Made by a program: the position numbers and the translations under genes. Positions 1-11,530 of a stretch of DNA of 64,000 nucleotides are shown piece by piece. Origin of the DNA: Ctenosaura bakeri (lineage: Eukaryota > Chordata > Lepidosauria > Squamata > Iguanidae). Under the pieces are notes generated by a model. The model saw only the letters and a program-made list of their open reading frames with translations. It did not search any database and was not told where the DNA came from. Where the stretch lies: assembly GCA_948474755.1 (NCBI GenBank), contig CAOLHI010001281.1:62001-126000 (forward strand), read 5' to 3'. Position 1 is the stretch's first letter. Every line of letters starts with the position of its first letter.

Positions 1-5
1 GCTAC

Positions 6-1546
6 TTGGGGAGATATGTGCTGGACCAAGGATGGCACGAGCCCCCGGGCTCCTACTACTCCTACTCGCCCTCCTCCCGGGACCGCTACCACCTGGACCC
101 GAGGTACTGGTCGCCACAACCACGCTCCCGCTCGCCACCACGGGAACGCCGCTACTCTCGCCATGGGCGATCGCTCAGGGGCAGGTCTCCGAGTTCCCAT
201 GCGGCCCGGGAACCATCACCCCGCCGCAGACCGGTCTCCCCGCCGCCACGGACTACGACCACGGCGACCAGACCGACCCCACAGGCCACCCCGGCTCGAG
301 CGGGAACTTCGGCCACGTCGACGACCCAGGCGGTGATACACCCGAAGCCATTGATACCGCCCCCGGAGACCGTGCCGGCCCCGACGGTACCGCCCGCCAC
401 TCCGCTGATGCAGCCAGCGCCGCAACTGAGAGCGGAGGAGAAGGCCGTGGAACGTTCGCCATCCCCGTCCGATGACTCCTACGAATCGGACTCTGACTCC
501 GCGGAATCCACGCCGTCCTCCCACAAGTCACCGCCGCTGGGCTTCGGGGACCCGCTCCTGGAATCGGCCCCAGAGGACGTGCGCCAGTTTTCCGCAGTCC
601 TCCTTCGAATGGCGACGGCGCTCGGCCTCAAGGTAACGGAGCCCACACCGCAGGCGCAAGACCCGGTCTTCCAATACCTGGAGACCCGACCTCCATCGGC
701 CGCGCCGCTCCCGTTCCTGCCGACCCTGGCGGATGCGCTGAAGCAACCCTGGGCTAAGCCGGCGTCCGCGCAGCCTGTCCCACATAGGCTTGAACATTTG
801 TACAGGACCCAGAGGGAAGGAGCGGAGTTCCTGTTCAACCACCCCGCCCCGAACTCAATGGTGGTGCAGTCGTCCCAGACACGGGGTGGCAACCGGGTCC
901 ACACCACCCCACCCGATCGGGAAGGCCGGAAACTCGACGGCTTCGGGAGGAGGTTCTACTCGGCGGCGTCCCTGGTGTCCAGGACCGCCAACACCATGGC
1001 TTGCCTGGCGGCGTACCACCGGAACCTCTTTGATCGCCTAGGTCCTCTCCTGGCTGACCTCCCGGAAGAGTCCCCGTGTCCGCCACGCAGATCTTCGGAG
1101 AGGCCGTGGCCGTGGCCACCCAACAACTCGCCACCTCGAGACACGCCGTGGAGGCCACCTCGAGGGTCATGGTCGGTGCTGTGGCCCTCCGACGCCACGC
1201 GTGGCTCCGTTCCTCCGGCCTCCAGGAGGACAGCCGTCGGAGGATAGAAGACCTCCCCTTCGACGGGCAGGGGCTCTTCCACACGTCCACAGACGACGCC
1301 ATGGACCACCTCGTCAAGGCCCGGCTGACGGCGAGGAAAATCGGGATCAACCAGCCTCCCCAGGCTCGCTGGTCGTCCCAGTCCAGGTTGTCATGGCGGA
1401 GGTCCTCCTTGTCCTCGGCCTACCAGCCTCGGTCCCCGCGCTCGACCACCTCGAGACCGTCCGCGGCGGCAGCACAGAGGAGGCCCCACCGGCTGCAGCC
1501 TCCGCCGTCCAAGAAGTCTTCCTCGGGTGGGAAGGCACGTTTTTGA
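6..1546 (+). pseudogene. DIRS gag-like ORF1, frameshifted
   Basis: This is the structural (gag-like) protein of the DIRS element, which would package the element RNA. From 6 to about 1066 the frame encodes an Arg/Ser/Pro-rich N-terminus (roughly residues 30-90), a Pro/Thr-rich linker, an acidic Ser/Asp tract near residue 150, and then a more conserved block (about residues 260-345, with FGRRFYSAASLVSRTAN). After about 1066 the similarity moves to the frame that opens at 1076 and ends at 1546 (blocks SATQIFGEAV and RRIEDLPFDGQGLFHTS). One small indel therefore breaks the gene. The ATG at 6 is only the first in the window; the true start may lie further left. The tail overlaps the following pol frame, as is usual in these compact elements. 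No zinc knuckle is visible. Confidence 0.75.
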
Positions 1547-1670
1547 TGCCTCCCGCAGGACACCACCGATGCCGTCCTTCGCCCCTCCAGCAGACATCAT
1601 CCATCATCCGAACCTGGCCAGACACCTCGACCGATGGCGCGAGATCACCACGGACTCCTGGGTACTTCCC

Positions 1671-3461
1671 CATCGTCCGCCTGGGGTACGCCATCAAGTT
1701 CCGGGATATTACACCACGGGGCGTCTACTACTCCACCCCGGCCAACCCGGCTCTGCTGGAGGAGATCCAGTCCCTGCTCGACAAAGGAGCGATCGAGAGG
1801 CTTCCACCCTCGACCAGGACCACCGGCTTCTACTCGAGGTACTTCGCCGTACCGAAAGCAGACGGGTCCCTACACCCCATCCTGGACCTTCGGGGAGTGA
1901 ACGAATACATTCCCCCCAAGAGGTTCAAGATGGTCACGCTGCCATCGATCCTCCCCTTTCTCCGACGAGGGGACTGGCTGGCATCCATAGACCTCAAGGA
2001 CGCCTACTTCCACATCTCGATCCACCCCCAGCACAGGCGGTACCTGCGCTTCGCGATCGACGGTACCAGCTACCAGTACCGCGTCCTGCCCTTTGGACTC
2101 TCCACCGCACCCCGCGTGTTCACGAAGTGCATGGCTCCCGTCGTCTCCTTCCTGCGGACGAGAGGCGTCTCGGTCTACCCCTATCTCGACGACTGGCTAT
2201 TGGTGGCGTCCTGCAAAGACAAACTTTACAAAGACATTCACCTCACCTTGACGTGGCTCACCCGGCTCGGGCTCAAGGTAAACCCCAAGAAGTCCCACTT
2301 CGAGCCTACCCGCCTCCTCAACTTCATCGGGGCGACCCTCGATACCGTGTCGGGAAGGGCCTACCTACCGACGGAGAGGGCCCGGACGCTCACCCGCGCA
2401 GCGCGGGCAGCCTCCCAGGCCCCGACGGTATCGGCCAAGATGCTGCAGCAGCTGCTCGGCTACATGGCGGCGACCACGGCCGTCACCTATCTCTCCAGGC
2501 TACGAGCGCGACCCCTGCAGCACTGGTTCGTCAGGGTCTTCGACCCACTCCGGGACGAGCAGTCCCGTCGGTACCGCATTCCCCCCGAAATCCGGCAGAC
2601 TCTCCTGTGGTGGCAGTCCCACTGGAACCTGATGTTGGGAATGCCGTTCCGCCAGCCCAGACCCACGGTCACAATAACGACGGACACGTCCCTGCTGGGC
2701 TGGGGAGCCCACACCGGAGATCTACGGGTCAAGGGCGCCTGGATGGACGGCGAGACGTCCCTCCATATCAATGCTCTGGAACTCCTCGCCATCCACAAAG
2801 CCCTGATGGCGTTCCGGCACCTGGTGGTGGGCCGCTCCGTGCTGATCCTCACGGACAACACAACCGCCATGTGTTATGTGAACAGGCAAGGGGGAACCCA
2901 CTCCACCACCCTGCTGACCATCGCGCTCGCCTTCTGGGACTGGTGCGCCTCCCTGAGGATCCACCCGCTGGCGGTTCACCTGGCGGGGCAGGAGAACACC
3001 ATGGCGGATGCCCTCAGCAGGGACACCTCCTCCTACCACGAGTGGTCCCTGGCCGACGACGCCATCCGGATGCTCCGACACCAGTGGGGCGAGCCGACCG
3101 TCGACCTCTTCGCGACCAGCCAGAACGCGAAATGCCGACGCTTCTGCTCCAGGGCGGGGCACGATCCCCGCTCCATCGGCGACGCGTTCCAGATACCGTG
3201 GGACGAGGGGCTCCTGTATGCCTTCCCGCCGTTCCCGCTCCTCGGCCGCGTCGTATCGAAGATCATCGCGGACGGAGCAGACGCGATTCTGGTAGCACCG
3301 TACTGGCCGAGGCAGCACTGGTTCGGCCCCCTGATCGAGGCCTCCCGGGGAGGACCCTCAAGTTCCCGCTGGCGCCGGACCTGCTCTCCCACTCCAACGG
3401 CCAGGTGCTACACCCGGACCTTCCAGTATTGGCCCTCCATGCCTGGAGGATATCGCCGTAG
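1671..3461 (+). pseudogene. DIRS pol: reverse transcriptase, RNase H and Dam-like domain
   Basis: The frame is open from 1201 to 3570, but recognisable homology starts near 1671. Residue numbers count from 1201. The reverse transcriptase has a template-grip block (KADGSLHPILDLRGVN, about residue 220), the palm aspartate in SIDLKDAYFH, and the catalytic box YLDD at residues 328-331 (2182-2193). RNase H follows with Asp495, Glu527, Asp552 and a later Asp603 in ADALSR, all acidic catalytic positions retained. Next is a block with DLFAT, DAFQIPWDEG, FPPFPLL and VAPYWPRQHW, which fits the Dam-like N6-adenine methyltransferase domain known in DIRS elements. Near 3350 the likely continuation jumps to another frame, which ends at 3461, so the C-terminal part is frameshifted. 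RT and RNase H look intact in sequence; that this copy is active is not implied. Confidence 0.9.
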
Positions 3462-3481
3462 ACGACCCGACCATCGGCACC

Positions 3482-4474
3482 GTCTTAACGGCGGCGAGGA
3501 AGGAATCAACACGGAGGAACTACCACTACAAATGGCAGCGGTTTGTCGCCTTCGCAGAGGAGCGGCGTGAGCCGACGTCCCCGGCCGGCCTCCGGACCGT
3601 TCTTCACTTCCTCCTCCACCTGCGGCAGCAAGGCCTTGCCTTCGCCTCGATCAAGGTCTACCTCGCCGCGATCGTGGCGTACCAACCGCCGAGATCACCC
3701 TCCGCGGCGTTCTTCCGGGACGATACCGTCAAGCGGTTCCTGAAGGGCCTGCAACACCTCTACCCGCCGGTATCGCCCCCGCTACCGTCGTGGTCGTTAT
3801 CACTGGTGCTATCACAGCTCACGAGGCCGCCCTTCGAGCCGATGGCGACAGCGGATGACAGGCTCCTGGCGATGAAGACGGCGTTTCTCGTGGCGATCAC
3901 CTCTGCCAGGTGAGCCGGAGAGCTGGCGGCGCTGCGCTGCGACGACCCCTTCCCGGTCTTCCACCGCGACATGGTCATCCTCCGACCCGACGTCTCGTTC
4001 CTGCTGAAGGTGGTCTGCACCTTCCATCTCAACCAGGACATCGTGCTCCCGGCCTTCTACCCCGAGCCCACCTCGCCCCTGGAGCGGGCCCTGCACTCCC
4101 TGGACGTCCATTGGGCCCTCGCGTTCTACACGGATAGGACGGCGTCCTACCGACAGACACCTCACCTCTTCATCTGCTATGGCAGGCGCAAAAGAGGCCA
4201 CAAGGTATCATCCCAGCGACTCTCCAAGTGGGTCGCGCAGACTATCCACTTGACCTACCAACTGGCCAAGAAGCCTCCGCCGGACCTGATTCGGGCCCAT
4301 TCCACCAGGGCCGTGTCCACGTCCGCGGCCCTTCTGCGAGGGTTCGACCTGCCGGAGCTGTGTCATGTGGTGACCTGGGCCCAACCGTCGACCTTCATCC
4401 GCCACTACAGGCTTGACTGCCGTTCCAGGCAAGATGCCCGGTTTGGTCGTGCGGTGCTGGCCTCTGTCCTCTAG
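3482..4474 (+). pseudogene. DIRS tyrosine recombinase with an in-frame stop
   Basis: This recombinase would join the circular DNA copy to the genome. One frame runs from about 3482 to the stop at 4472-4474, interrupted once by TGA at 3911-3913. The N-terminal half is the helical core-binding domain (EESTRRNYHYKWQRF-like start, LHFLLHLRQQG, VYLAAIVAY). The catalytic half has the box A signature SAR-stop-AGELAAL, the H-x-x-R motif with His at 4298 and Arg at 4307, and the nucleophile Tyr at 4406 in IRHYRL. The stop falls exactly where tyrosine recombinases have the first catalytic Arg. It is one C-to-T change from a CpG-containing Arg codon. This recombinase type replaces the DDE integrase and is the defining DIRS feature. 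Confidence 0.88.
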
Positions 4475-4517
4475 GGTCTGGGACCTGACCCACCATCCTA
4501 CAGGTGAGCTATTCAGT

Positions 4518-4849
4518 CTCCTATTGTATGAGGCACAGAGACCACGAGAAGAAGAACAGGTTGCTTACCTGTAACTGTAGTTCTTTGAGTGGTCATCTGT
4601 GCCTCATACACACCTGCCCTGCCTTCCCCTCTCTTTCAGGTCCCATGTTCTTCGGCGGACCAGATCTGAGGAGAGACCGTGGCTCGGCGGGAGGAGCATG
4701 CGCAGTACGACCGAGGGGGAGGGGCTCTCCGCCAAGCCAACGAGCTCTAGAATCTTCCGAACGCTACCGTGCAGACGCGAAAGCTCCTATTGTATGAGGC
4801 ACAGATGACCACTCGAAGAACTGCAGTTACAGGTAAGCAACCTGTTCTT
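4518..4849 (+). repeat. DIRS 3' internal and terminal repeats
   Basis: Two kinds of repeat are visible. A 29-base direct repeat starts at 4518 and again at 4784 (CTCCTATTGTATGAGGCACAGA core). An inverted repeat pairs 4553-4609 with 4792-4849, almost perfect over about 57 bases. Within 4526-4609 the block also folds back on itself. This matches the terminal repeat plus internal complementary region that DIRS elements use to complete their ends during circle formation. The element appears to end near 4849, where sequence switches to AT-rich unique DNA. No target duplication is expected for this class. Confidence 0.85.
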
Positions 4850-5035
4850 ATGAAGTCCTGCCCATGTGCTTCATTGTACCCTCTGTATAATTTTGAAGGG
4901 AGCATTCTTCATCCTTCTTTCCTAACTTTGATTTCATAATCAGATCTGTACATTAACTTTTTGATGGTAAGTGTAATCAGGTTTGTTGTTCTGGTTTGCA
5001 CTTGCTGTTATGGGAACATTGCTTTTGTGGAAGCA

Positions 5036-5235
5036 GTAGAGTGTACCTACACTTCCTTTGTTCCAGAAGTTTGATACCACTAGCTTCCATGGTTCCATCC
5101 TATAGAATCCTGAGATTTGTATGTTGATGAGACACTTGGAATTCTCTGGTAGAAAGCTTTTACTGATGTACTTTAGGTGAATGAACTGGAGCTCTCCAGC
5201 AGAAAATTTGAAGTACTTCACCAAACTACCAGTTT
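5036..5235. repeat. Degraded MITE of the 58.5-kb family
   Basis: The piece contains weak versions of the family's middle (CATCCTATAGAATCCTGAGATTTG and, further on, CTTCACCAAACTA). It resembles the copies at 20779, 36448, 53292 and 58529 but is badly decayed, with no clear termini. Confidence 0.35.
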
Positions 5236-6027
5236 CACAGTTTCGTAAGATGAAGAGTTAAAAGTGGGATCAGACTGTCTTTCAGAACAGCATTTTTTTC
5301 CCCATTGTGCCAGGAGCCAGTACTATGTCTGTGCCATGTTATTATTGTATTCACTTTCTTTACTGGAAACTCACTGCAGACCAGCAACTAATGGTTCATA
5401 AACTAGGACCAATCTGTAGACATCAGTTTCAGTCAAGGAGTCTTTGATCTAGGAGTCTTTGATTAATGAAGCATACCGCACCTTTATTGTTAAGAAGTTT
5501 TATATATTGGGTTTATTCTTTTAATATGGATCCATCATTCTCTTCTCAATGTTTTCATGAATTGATTGGCCTCAGGCTATTCAGACCAATCCAGTTTGCT
5601 TGCAAGCTTCACATGAGATATTGAAGCTTAGGTAATTCTTAATTCTAAGCTGTCTCAATATTTCATAGTTCAGTAGTTTCAACATTAAATCATAATATTT
5701 CTGAAAAGGAGAGGGCTGTGTGTATGTTAGTGAATTTTGTTTGAATATTACCTTCAGATAACACTGGGCAGTGCTAATCTCAGAAGATGAGAACAGGAAA
5801 ATGAAATTGTGATTTCTAAAGTTGTTATAAGTGATAGTTCGCTTTTATTTTTAGAGGCAGATGCAGTGATAATACTGTTATTTCCATTTATTCCAGAACT
5901 TGGGAAATTATTTTTAAAAGGAATTTGTTACTCATTATAGAGTTTCAAAAGTAATCAGTTGACATAATACATGGCTCATTACAGTGATGCAAACTTGATG
6001 CATTATTTGTGGCACTGCACATTACCC

Positions 6028-6189
6028 TATTTGCTGGCATATAAGACTCACTTTTTTTCTGAAAAATACTGTTTGAAAATGGTGTGTGTCTTATACCCCA
6101 GTGCATCTTATACACCCACAAATAGTATTTGCTGGCATGTAAATGGGATGCGTCTTATATGCTGGTGCATCTTATACGCTGGCAAATAT
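6028..6189. mobile_element. Short MITE with GTATAAGA-type terminal inverted repeats
   Basis: The left end reads TATTTGCTGGCATATAAGAC and the right end is its inverted partner (TCTTATACGCTGGCAAATA). Extra copies of the CTTATA(C/T)GCTGG unit occur inside. About 160 bp, non-coding, AT-rich. The superfamily cannot be decided from the ends alone. Confidence 0.6.
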
Positions 6190-9100
6190 GGTATTTTTAT
6201 TTCTTTGAAGAAAATACCCTAGATTAGGTAAGAGAATAGCATAAATCTTGAAAAATTATTATGAAGATGTCTCTTTAATTCTTGAAAGTAACTAGCAGTC
6301 GTTACTCATTACACCATTAAAGTAACTCTATTCTTATTCATTACATTACTTTTATCGTTACTCTTTCATTAACCACCTAAAAGTGTTTATGCTAGTAAGA
6401 AGTCATTGAAAGAAGATTGACATTTCAGTGGTTTTCCATGAATCTCCCTGTCAGAATAAGTAATTATTTTAGTTGTTAACTCAAATAATTGTAAACCTTA
6501 TTTTTTACTTCTCTAATTATCCATGCTGCGGAGTAGCCAAATCGTCTGTTTTTCTATAGCTCTTCCAGTATGAATAGAGGCTTGAACTGTGGCAGATATT
6601 TTAGTATGTGTGAAGCAAACATGGTCAGGCTCTTTTCTTCTTAAAATTAAGAAGTTCTGTGCTTACAACTACTAGCTGACACAAAAATCTGCTGTGTTGG
6701 AACCTGTAGGCTTAGGATAAGGAGCAAATGACAAATATCTCCTTCCAAAGTTTACAAGGTTTACGTGGTATTTCAGAATCTAGTCTCTTCTCCCAGGAGT
6801 TAGCAGACACATTCCTGTACCCATATGAGTCCTCCCTGGATCTTCAGATCTGGTTCAGAGGCGCTACTCTCTGGATTACTGGTAAGGTCCCCCAGAGTTG
6901 CAAGTATTAAATAGAGACAGGAGACTTTTTGGCAATGGCATCGAATTTATAGAATTCTCTCCCTAGGGAGAGATTTATGGCCAGCAGTACCTGAATTGAC
7001 TTTTAAATGGACCCTGAAGAACATTTGTTTAAGACTTTCTTTTGTTGGGGGAGCTATGCATGGTGGGGGAGTTAACTACTGCTGGGGGGATTGTTATAAT
7101 TCTTATAAACAGGCTGGTTTTTTTTGTTTTTTGTTTTTGTTTTTATGGTAGGCCAGTTTTGGAAGTCTGCACTTTGGAATGTGGGCTAACAAGTTGTAAA
7201 TTAATAAATAAAGCACTACTGGGCCACTTCCTAACTCTTTGCTAGCACTGAACACAGACAGGCTTATGCAGCAAAGCACGAACATGGATTCCAGATGTCT
7301 GTGATTTAAGTTTAGATGTCAAGCATTTGTAGAAAAAAGAAAAAGAAAATGAGGATTTTGTCTTAAGATGAAGGAAGATAGGTTATGTAGAGAAGCTGAT
7401 TATATGGGTACGACCTTTAATGAAACAATTGCTCATGATGAAAAATTGTTAATTCACTGAGAAAATTACAGAAGTGTTTTTAAAAAGATCTGCATTTCAT
7501 TTCTTTCAGTGCTAAAGAAGAATTGCCTTTACCCCTTGTATAATCTGTTAGATGTTTCTTTAAAATCAGTGTGTGTATATAAACAAAAATGAAAAATACG
7601 AGTTTTTGAAAACTCAAGAAGTGACACCATGTGTGCCATTCAAAAATTATGGAAAAATATGTATGTTGAGGCAGTTTCCTGCTGCAATAGCTATTCTCTA
7701 AACTTGCCTGGGAAAAAGTTCCATTGAACTCTGTTCTACATAACATACATGGGTTAGTCAGTTTGTTTTGTTTCCTTGTGATTGGACTTTGAGTACTGAA
7801 CAGATGGTTTTTTTTCTTCTGCTGAACATTTATCTCTCCCAGATGTTGGAAACCAAACATGGAACATCACAGCATGTGATATAACACCAAATTACGTCAA
7901 TAAGCTTCAAGTTGAGTGAGCTATCAGCCCTTAATCATCTGGAAAGAAGTCTATACTACTATGACTAAAATAAAGAGCCTCATGATATTTTGAAAATGCC
8001 ATTAAATTCTGCTTTAGCAATCACCATATTTCTCTGCTTATTTTAGCCATTAGTATAACTCATTAATACCTTTGATTATTACAAATTCTACATTTAACCA
8101 CAAGCGTCAGGAAGTTGTAGCCCTATGTGAATGAAGTCAGGGGAAGAGTTTCTTTCCCTCCCATCTTTGTGCATATGGAGCTGGTTGCAATTTTCTCTTT
8201 AATGTTCAAGGTTTGTATTTCATTTTTGCATATTTCTGCTTCAGTACTTCTGCTTCAGTCTTATTTTATTTGCAAAATTTCAGTGCTGCTTGCTCCCTCC
8301 CCCCTCTCTTGAAACTGCTGCTTTTGCTTTGTCTTCTGCCCATTCATATTCTTTTATCTTTCTCTTTTGGCTGCATGGAGACTCTCTGCTGTACAAGTGT
8401 AAGTATTTTTTTTTCAAAAAAAAAAAGCTTTGCTATTTCTAGCCTACTTTGTTTTTCTTGCTCCATTTGCTTTTGTAACGCCTTTACTAATCTCTTGGGA
8501 GAATGTAGCATCATCAGTGTGCAGTTACTGAAAGAACCAGGCAGCAATTTGGGAGCAGTGCTGGATTTTACAGGAAGTTTTAGCTAGCATGACGTGTGGT
8601 GAATTTAAAACATCCCTCAGAAAACATGAGAGCAAAACCAAGCAGAATGCTCATGCAATACTAGTTAGAGCTTTAAAAAAATCTTGATTTGGTTTTGCAT
8701 TAATAGTAAGCTCGATTTATTGAAATGAAAGCTTTAAAGGAATGAAATATATCATTTTCCTGTCATAGGCATGTAAGGTGACCATATTTTCTGTTTCACT
8801 GCCACTCAGATTTGCTATATTTGTTCCTTTGAGGGGTGGACAGACAGTAAAAAGAAAAAGAGACTGGATCTGATCTGAATGAAAATACATTCAGCCAGTT
8901 TATGTGGCTGCAACAGAACTCAAGAGGCAGAAGAAATAGGGGAAGTGTTGTATTTAACCTTTTGCAGAGTAATTTCAGCTGGCATTGTGCTAAGCAGTAG
9001 CATGTAAAGTATTTTCTAAAACCAAGACTGTTTCTCTCACTGTGTTTTAAAGCTCAATTTCGGCTTCTACTTATAAAAGGATATAACAGAAAAATCCCGA

Positions 9101-10541
9101 TTTTTCCCCTTTGGCAGTGAAAGAATCAATAAATGAGATTTCTTGCCAGTTTTTCTTAGCTGCGTGCTTTGTCTGGCAATTTTGTGTTTCCATCTTTGTT
9201 CTTTACAGTTTGCCAACTGGGCTTTAAGGAGAATTGATGTACTATGGAACATGTGATTTGGTAGAGGCTGTAGCAGGTGATCCTCAGTGCTTAAAAAAAA
9301 AGCTGCCATAAAACTTACGTTACAGATTTGTTGTGGTGTTCAGAATTACTTTTGTCATTTGGAAGAATTTGTTTTCTCTCATTTTGATTAGTGATGGGAA
9401 GATCCAATCTGTTTCATGCATATTCATTCATGAGCAGATGTTGGAGAAGTACTTTTTTTTGAAATATGTGCTGGCTGAGAATTTCTAGGAGTTGTGGTTC
9501 AAAAAAGTGACTTTTTGAAGCTCTGTTCTTAAATCCATCCTATTCCCAGTCTGTTGATTTTTTTAAAATTCAGAATTCAATAGATTCACTTCATTTTTGA
9601 ACATACCATTTCAGAAATTTTGTATGTCTTTTACTCTAAATACATTTTTGTACATTTTTAACCCTAAAATATACATTGTTTGTGTTCTAACATAAACTAT
9701 GAATAAAACTCATATTTCATAATGCATATTTCTGTGTGTACTAGTAAAGAATTGTATCACCAAAGTCAGAAATGTGTGAAGTCTGACAGATTACTGTATT
9801 ACAATCCATGAATTCGTTGAGGAAGTCCAGATCCAGCTGTTTCACTCAGAAACATGGACAAATAAAATCCTCAGGGCTCCCTATCTTGTATGCACTTCAA
9901 GAACTTTGTTTTACAATTTGTGAAGGTTTAGCTTGTATTGTTTATTACACAACTGCCTTTTGTGCTCTTCTATCTCCTATGCCCCTCTAGCTGATAATGC
10001 ATTTTCTTAAGGCACGACAATATGAAAGGATAAGGGTACTTTGTACATGCAAGTAATTTCTCTGTATGAATTATTCAGGCGATGGTTTTATGCCTATATG
10101 CAGTGCTATATGTGATAATCGTACATTTCTGTTTCACTGTTTGTACATTCACTTATGCATTTATCTGTACTGGGCTTCTAATGATACATTTGTCTAAAGA
10201 AACAATTCACTATCCTGTCTTTGTGTGATCTTGGTTTGATCCATGAGCCAGGTGTCACGGTAGAAGCTGGACTCTTAAGAACTGAGGACCAGCCAAGTCT
10301 CAGAGTTAACGTTCCAGAAACACTGTGTCCTGAGGAACATCTGAAGCCAAACATAGTAGGATGGTTTAAAAATAGGTATGATCTAATAGCAGAAGACAAA
10401 GCTAGTGTCAGACACCTTGGAACTGTGCAAGGGTTAATGGAATTCCAGGATAAAAGTACTGGCCATTAGCACAGGACTGATAAAATAAGAAGCAAGCAGA
10501 AGAAACTAATGTAAATTGGAAGGCTTTCATGCCAGAATCCA

Positions 10542-10733
10542 TAAGTTGTTGTGGATTTTCTGGGTTTTGAGACCGTGTTCTATTAGTATTTTCTCCTGAT
10601 GTTTTGCCTGCATCTGTGGCTGGTATCTTCAGAGAATATTCTCTGAAGGTGCCAGCCACAGATGCAGGTGAAACATCAGGAGAAAATACTAATAGAAAAC
10701 AGTCTCAAAACCTGGAAAATCCACAACAACCTA
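10542..10733. repeat. Near-perfect 192-bp palindrome of a dispersed repeat
   Basis: The left arm, 10542-10637, is the reverse complement of the right arm, 10638-10733, with about nine mismatches by eye and no spacer. The centre is AGAGAATATTCTCT at 10631-10644. The arm sequence resembles a dispersed reptile repeat, and both strands are open for about 40 codons with near-identical peptides (PATDAG-TSGENTN), as expected of a palindrome. Such a structure would form a long hairpin in RNA or single-stranded DNA. Confidence 0.85.
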
Positions 10734-11094
10734 CAAAAGAAACTGACTTTCCCAGAACTAGGACCTGTGTTGTTCTAGCAATTAAGAGAGTTCACCTAGA
10801 GGAGCATGTAGTGTAGTCTGCCAACCCTCAATGTCTTCTGTCTCAGAGGTGTGCCTTACTCCTAAGCATCTGGGTTCTTTTGAATCTGGAGTGTGTGTTC
10901 CATCAACAGGTGGCTAAAGGTCACCGAATATTACTGATACTGGCTTTCCCTGTGGATGATAGGACTGATAATTTCTCCCTTTGATCTTTTGGGCTAATTG
11001 AGGACCCCATTTGCAGATCCTTCCAGCTTCTCTCCTGCAAATGATCCTGGTACAGCTCAGGTGTAAGTTATTCAAATGATCTGTTTTCCCATAT

Positions 11095-11530
11095 GAACCT
11101 GTCCATGTGCTGAGCGTTTCTCGGGAGCCCTTCTGTCGCCACCCTCAGAGGCACATCTGGTGGGAGCACAGGGGAGGGCTTTCTCTGTAACTCCTCACAG
11201 GCTCTGGAGCTCCCTTCCCAGAAAGGTTAGACTGGCACCCTCCTTGCTTTCTTTCTGCAGACAAGTAAAGACTTTTCTGCCTTGATAGGCCTTGGATGAC
11301 TGATTGGTCAAAGGGAAACAGCCTTTCATAATGTGCTGTATTATTTAATTCCCGTTTTCCTTTTAATGAATCATGTTTTTAGCAGGTTTTAAAATTTTTG
11401 ATTTAATCACATTTTTAGCTTTTGCATATGGTGAGTTCTTAGCTATGTTTAACTGTTGTAAGCAGCCTTGAGCCCTGAACTGGGGTGGGGGTGGTGGGGG
11501 TGGTGATGATGATGATAAAAAATAAAGAAT
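11095..11530 (+). mobile_element. LINE 3'-end remnant (L2/CR1-like)
   Basis: The order of decayed segments fits the 3' end of an L2/CR1-clade LINE: a part resembling the end of the second ORF (11100-11260, GGCTCTGGAGCTCCCTTCCC region), a T-rich 3' UTR, then TGTAAGCAGCCTTGAGCCC and a short tandem tail (GGTGGGGG and GATGATGAT, then AATAAA). No open frame remains. Clade assignment is tentative. Confidence 0.55.

Larger units (their letters stand above)
1..4849 (+). mobile_element. DIRS-type tyrosine-recombinase retrotransposon, 5' end outside the window
   Basis: The order of parts is gag-like ORF, reverse transcriptase, RNase H, Dam-like methyltransferase domain, tyrosine recombinase, then short inverted and direct repeats. 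That order is diagnostic of DIRS elements, which have no LTRs or DDE integrase and insert through a circular intermediate using the recombinase. The segment is clearly richer in G+C than the AT-rich sequence after 4850. The 5' terminal repeat and start lie left of position 1. At least two frameshifts (near 1066 and 3350) and one nonsense codon (3911) show a dead copy, but long stretches are still open, so the insertion is not very old. Orientation is the same as CARMIL1. It probably lies in an upstream CARMIL1 intron, which the window cannot prove. Confidence 0.93.

Noticed and set aside
32..1041. Many open frames on both strands across the DIRS gag
   Set aside because: GC-rich sequence has few stops, so these are shadows. 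Only the frame with the gag-like blocks was kept.
1527..3340. Long Pro/Arg-rich frame overlapping the reverse transcriptase
   Set aside because: It is a shadow of the RT frame except for its last part (about 3350-3461), which continues pol after a frameshift.
7103..9309. Several 60-126 codon frames
   Set aside because: AT-rich intron with homopolymers. No family, no splice sites in phase, no conservation evidence.
10221..10469. 82-codon plus-strand open frame
   Set aside because: No family recognised, no splice context and next to a repeat palindrome. Length is expected by chance in 64 kb.
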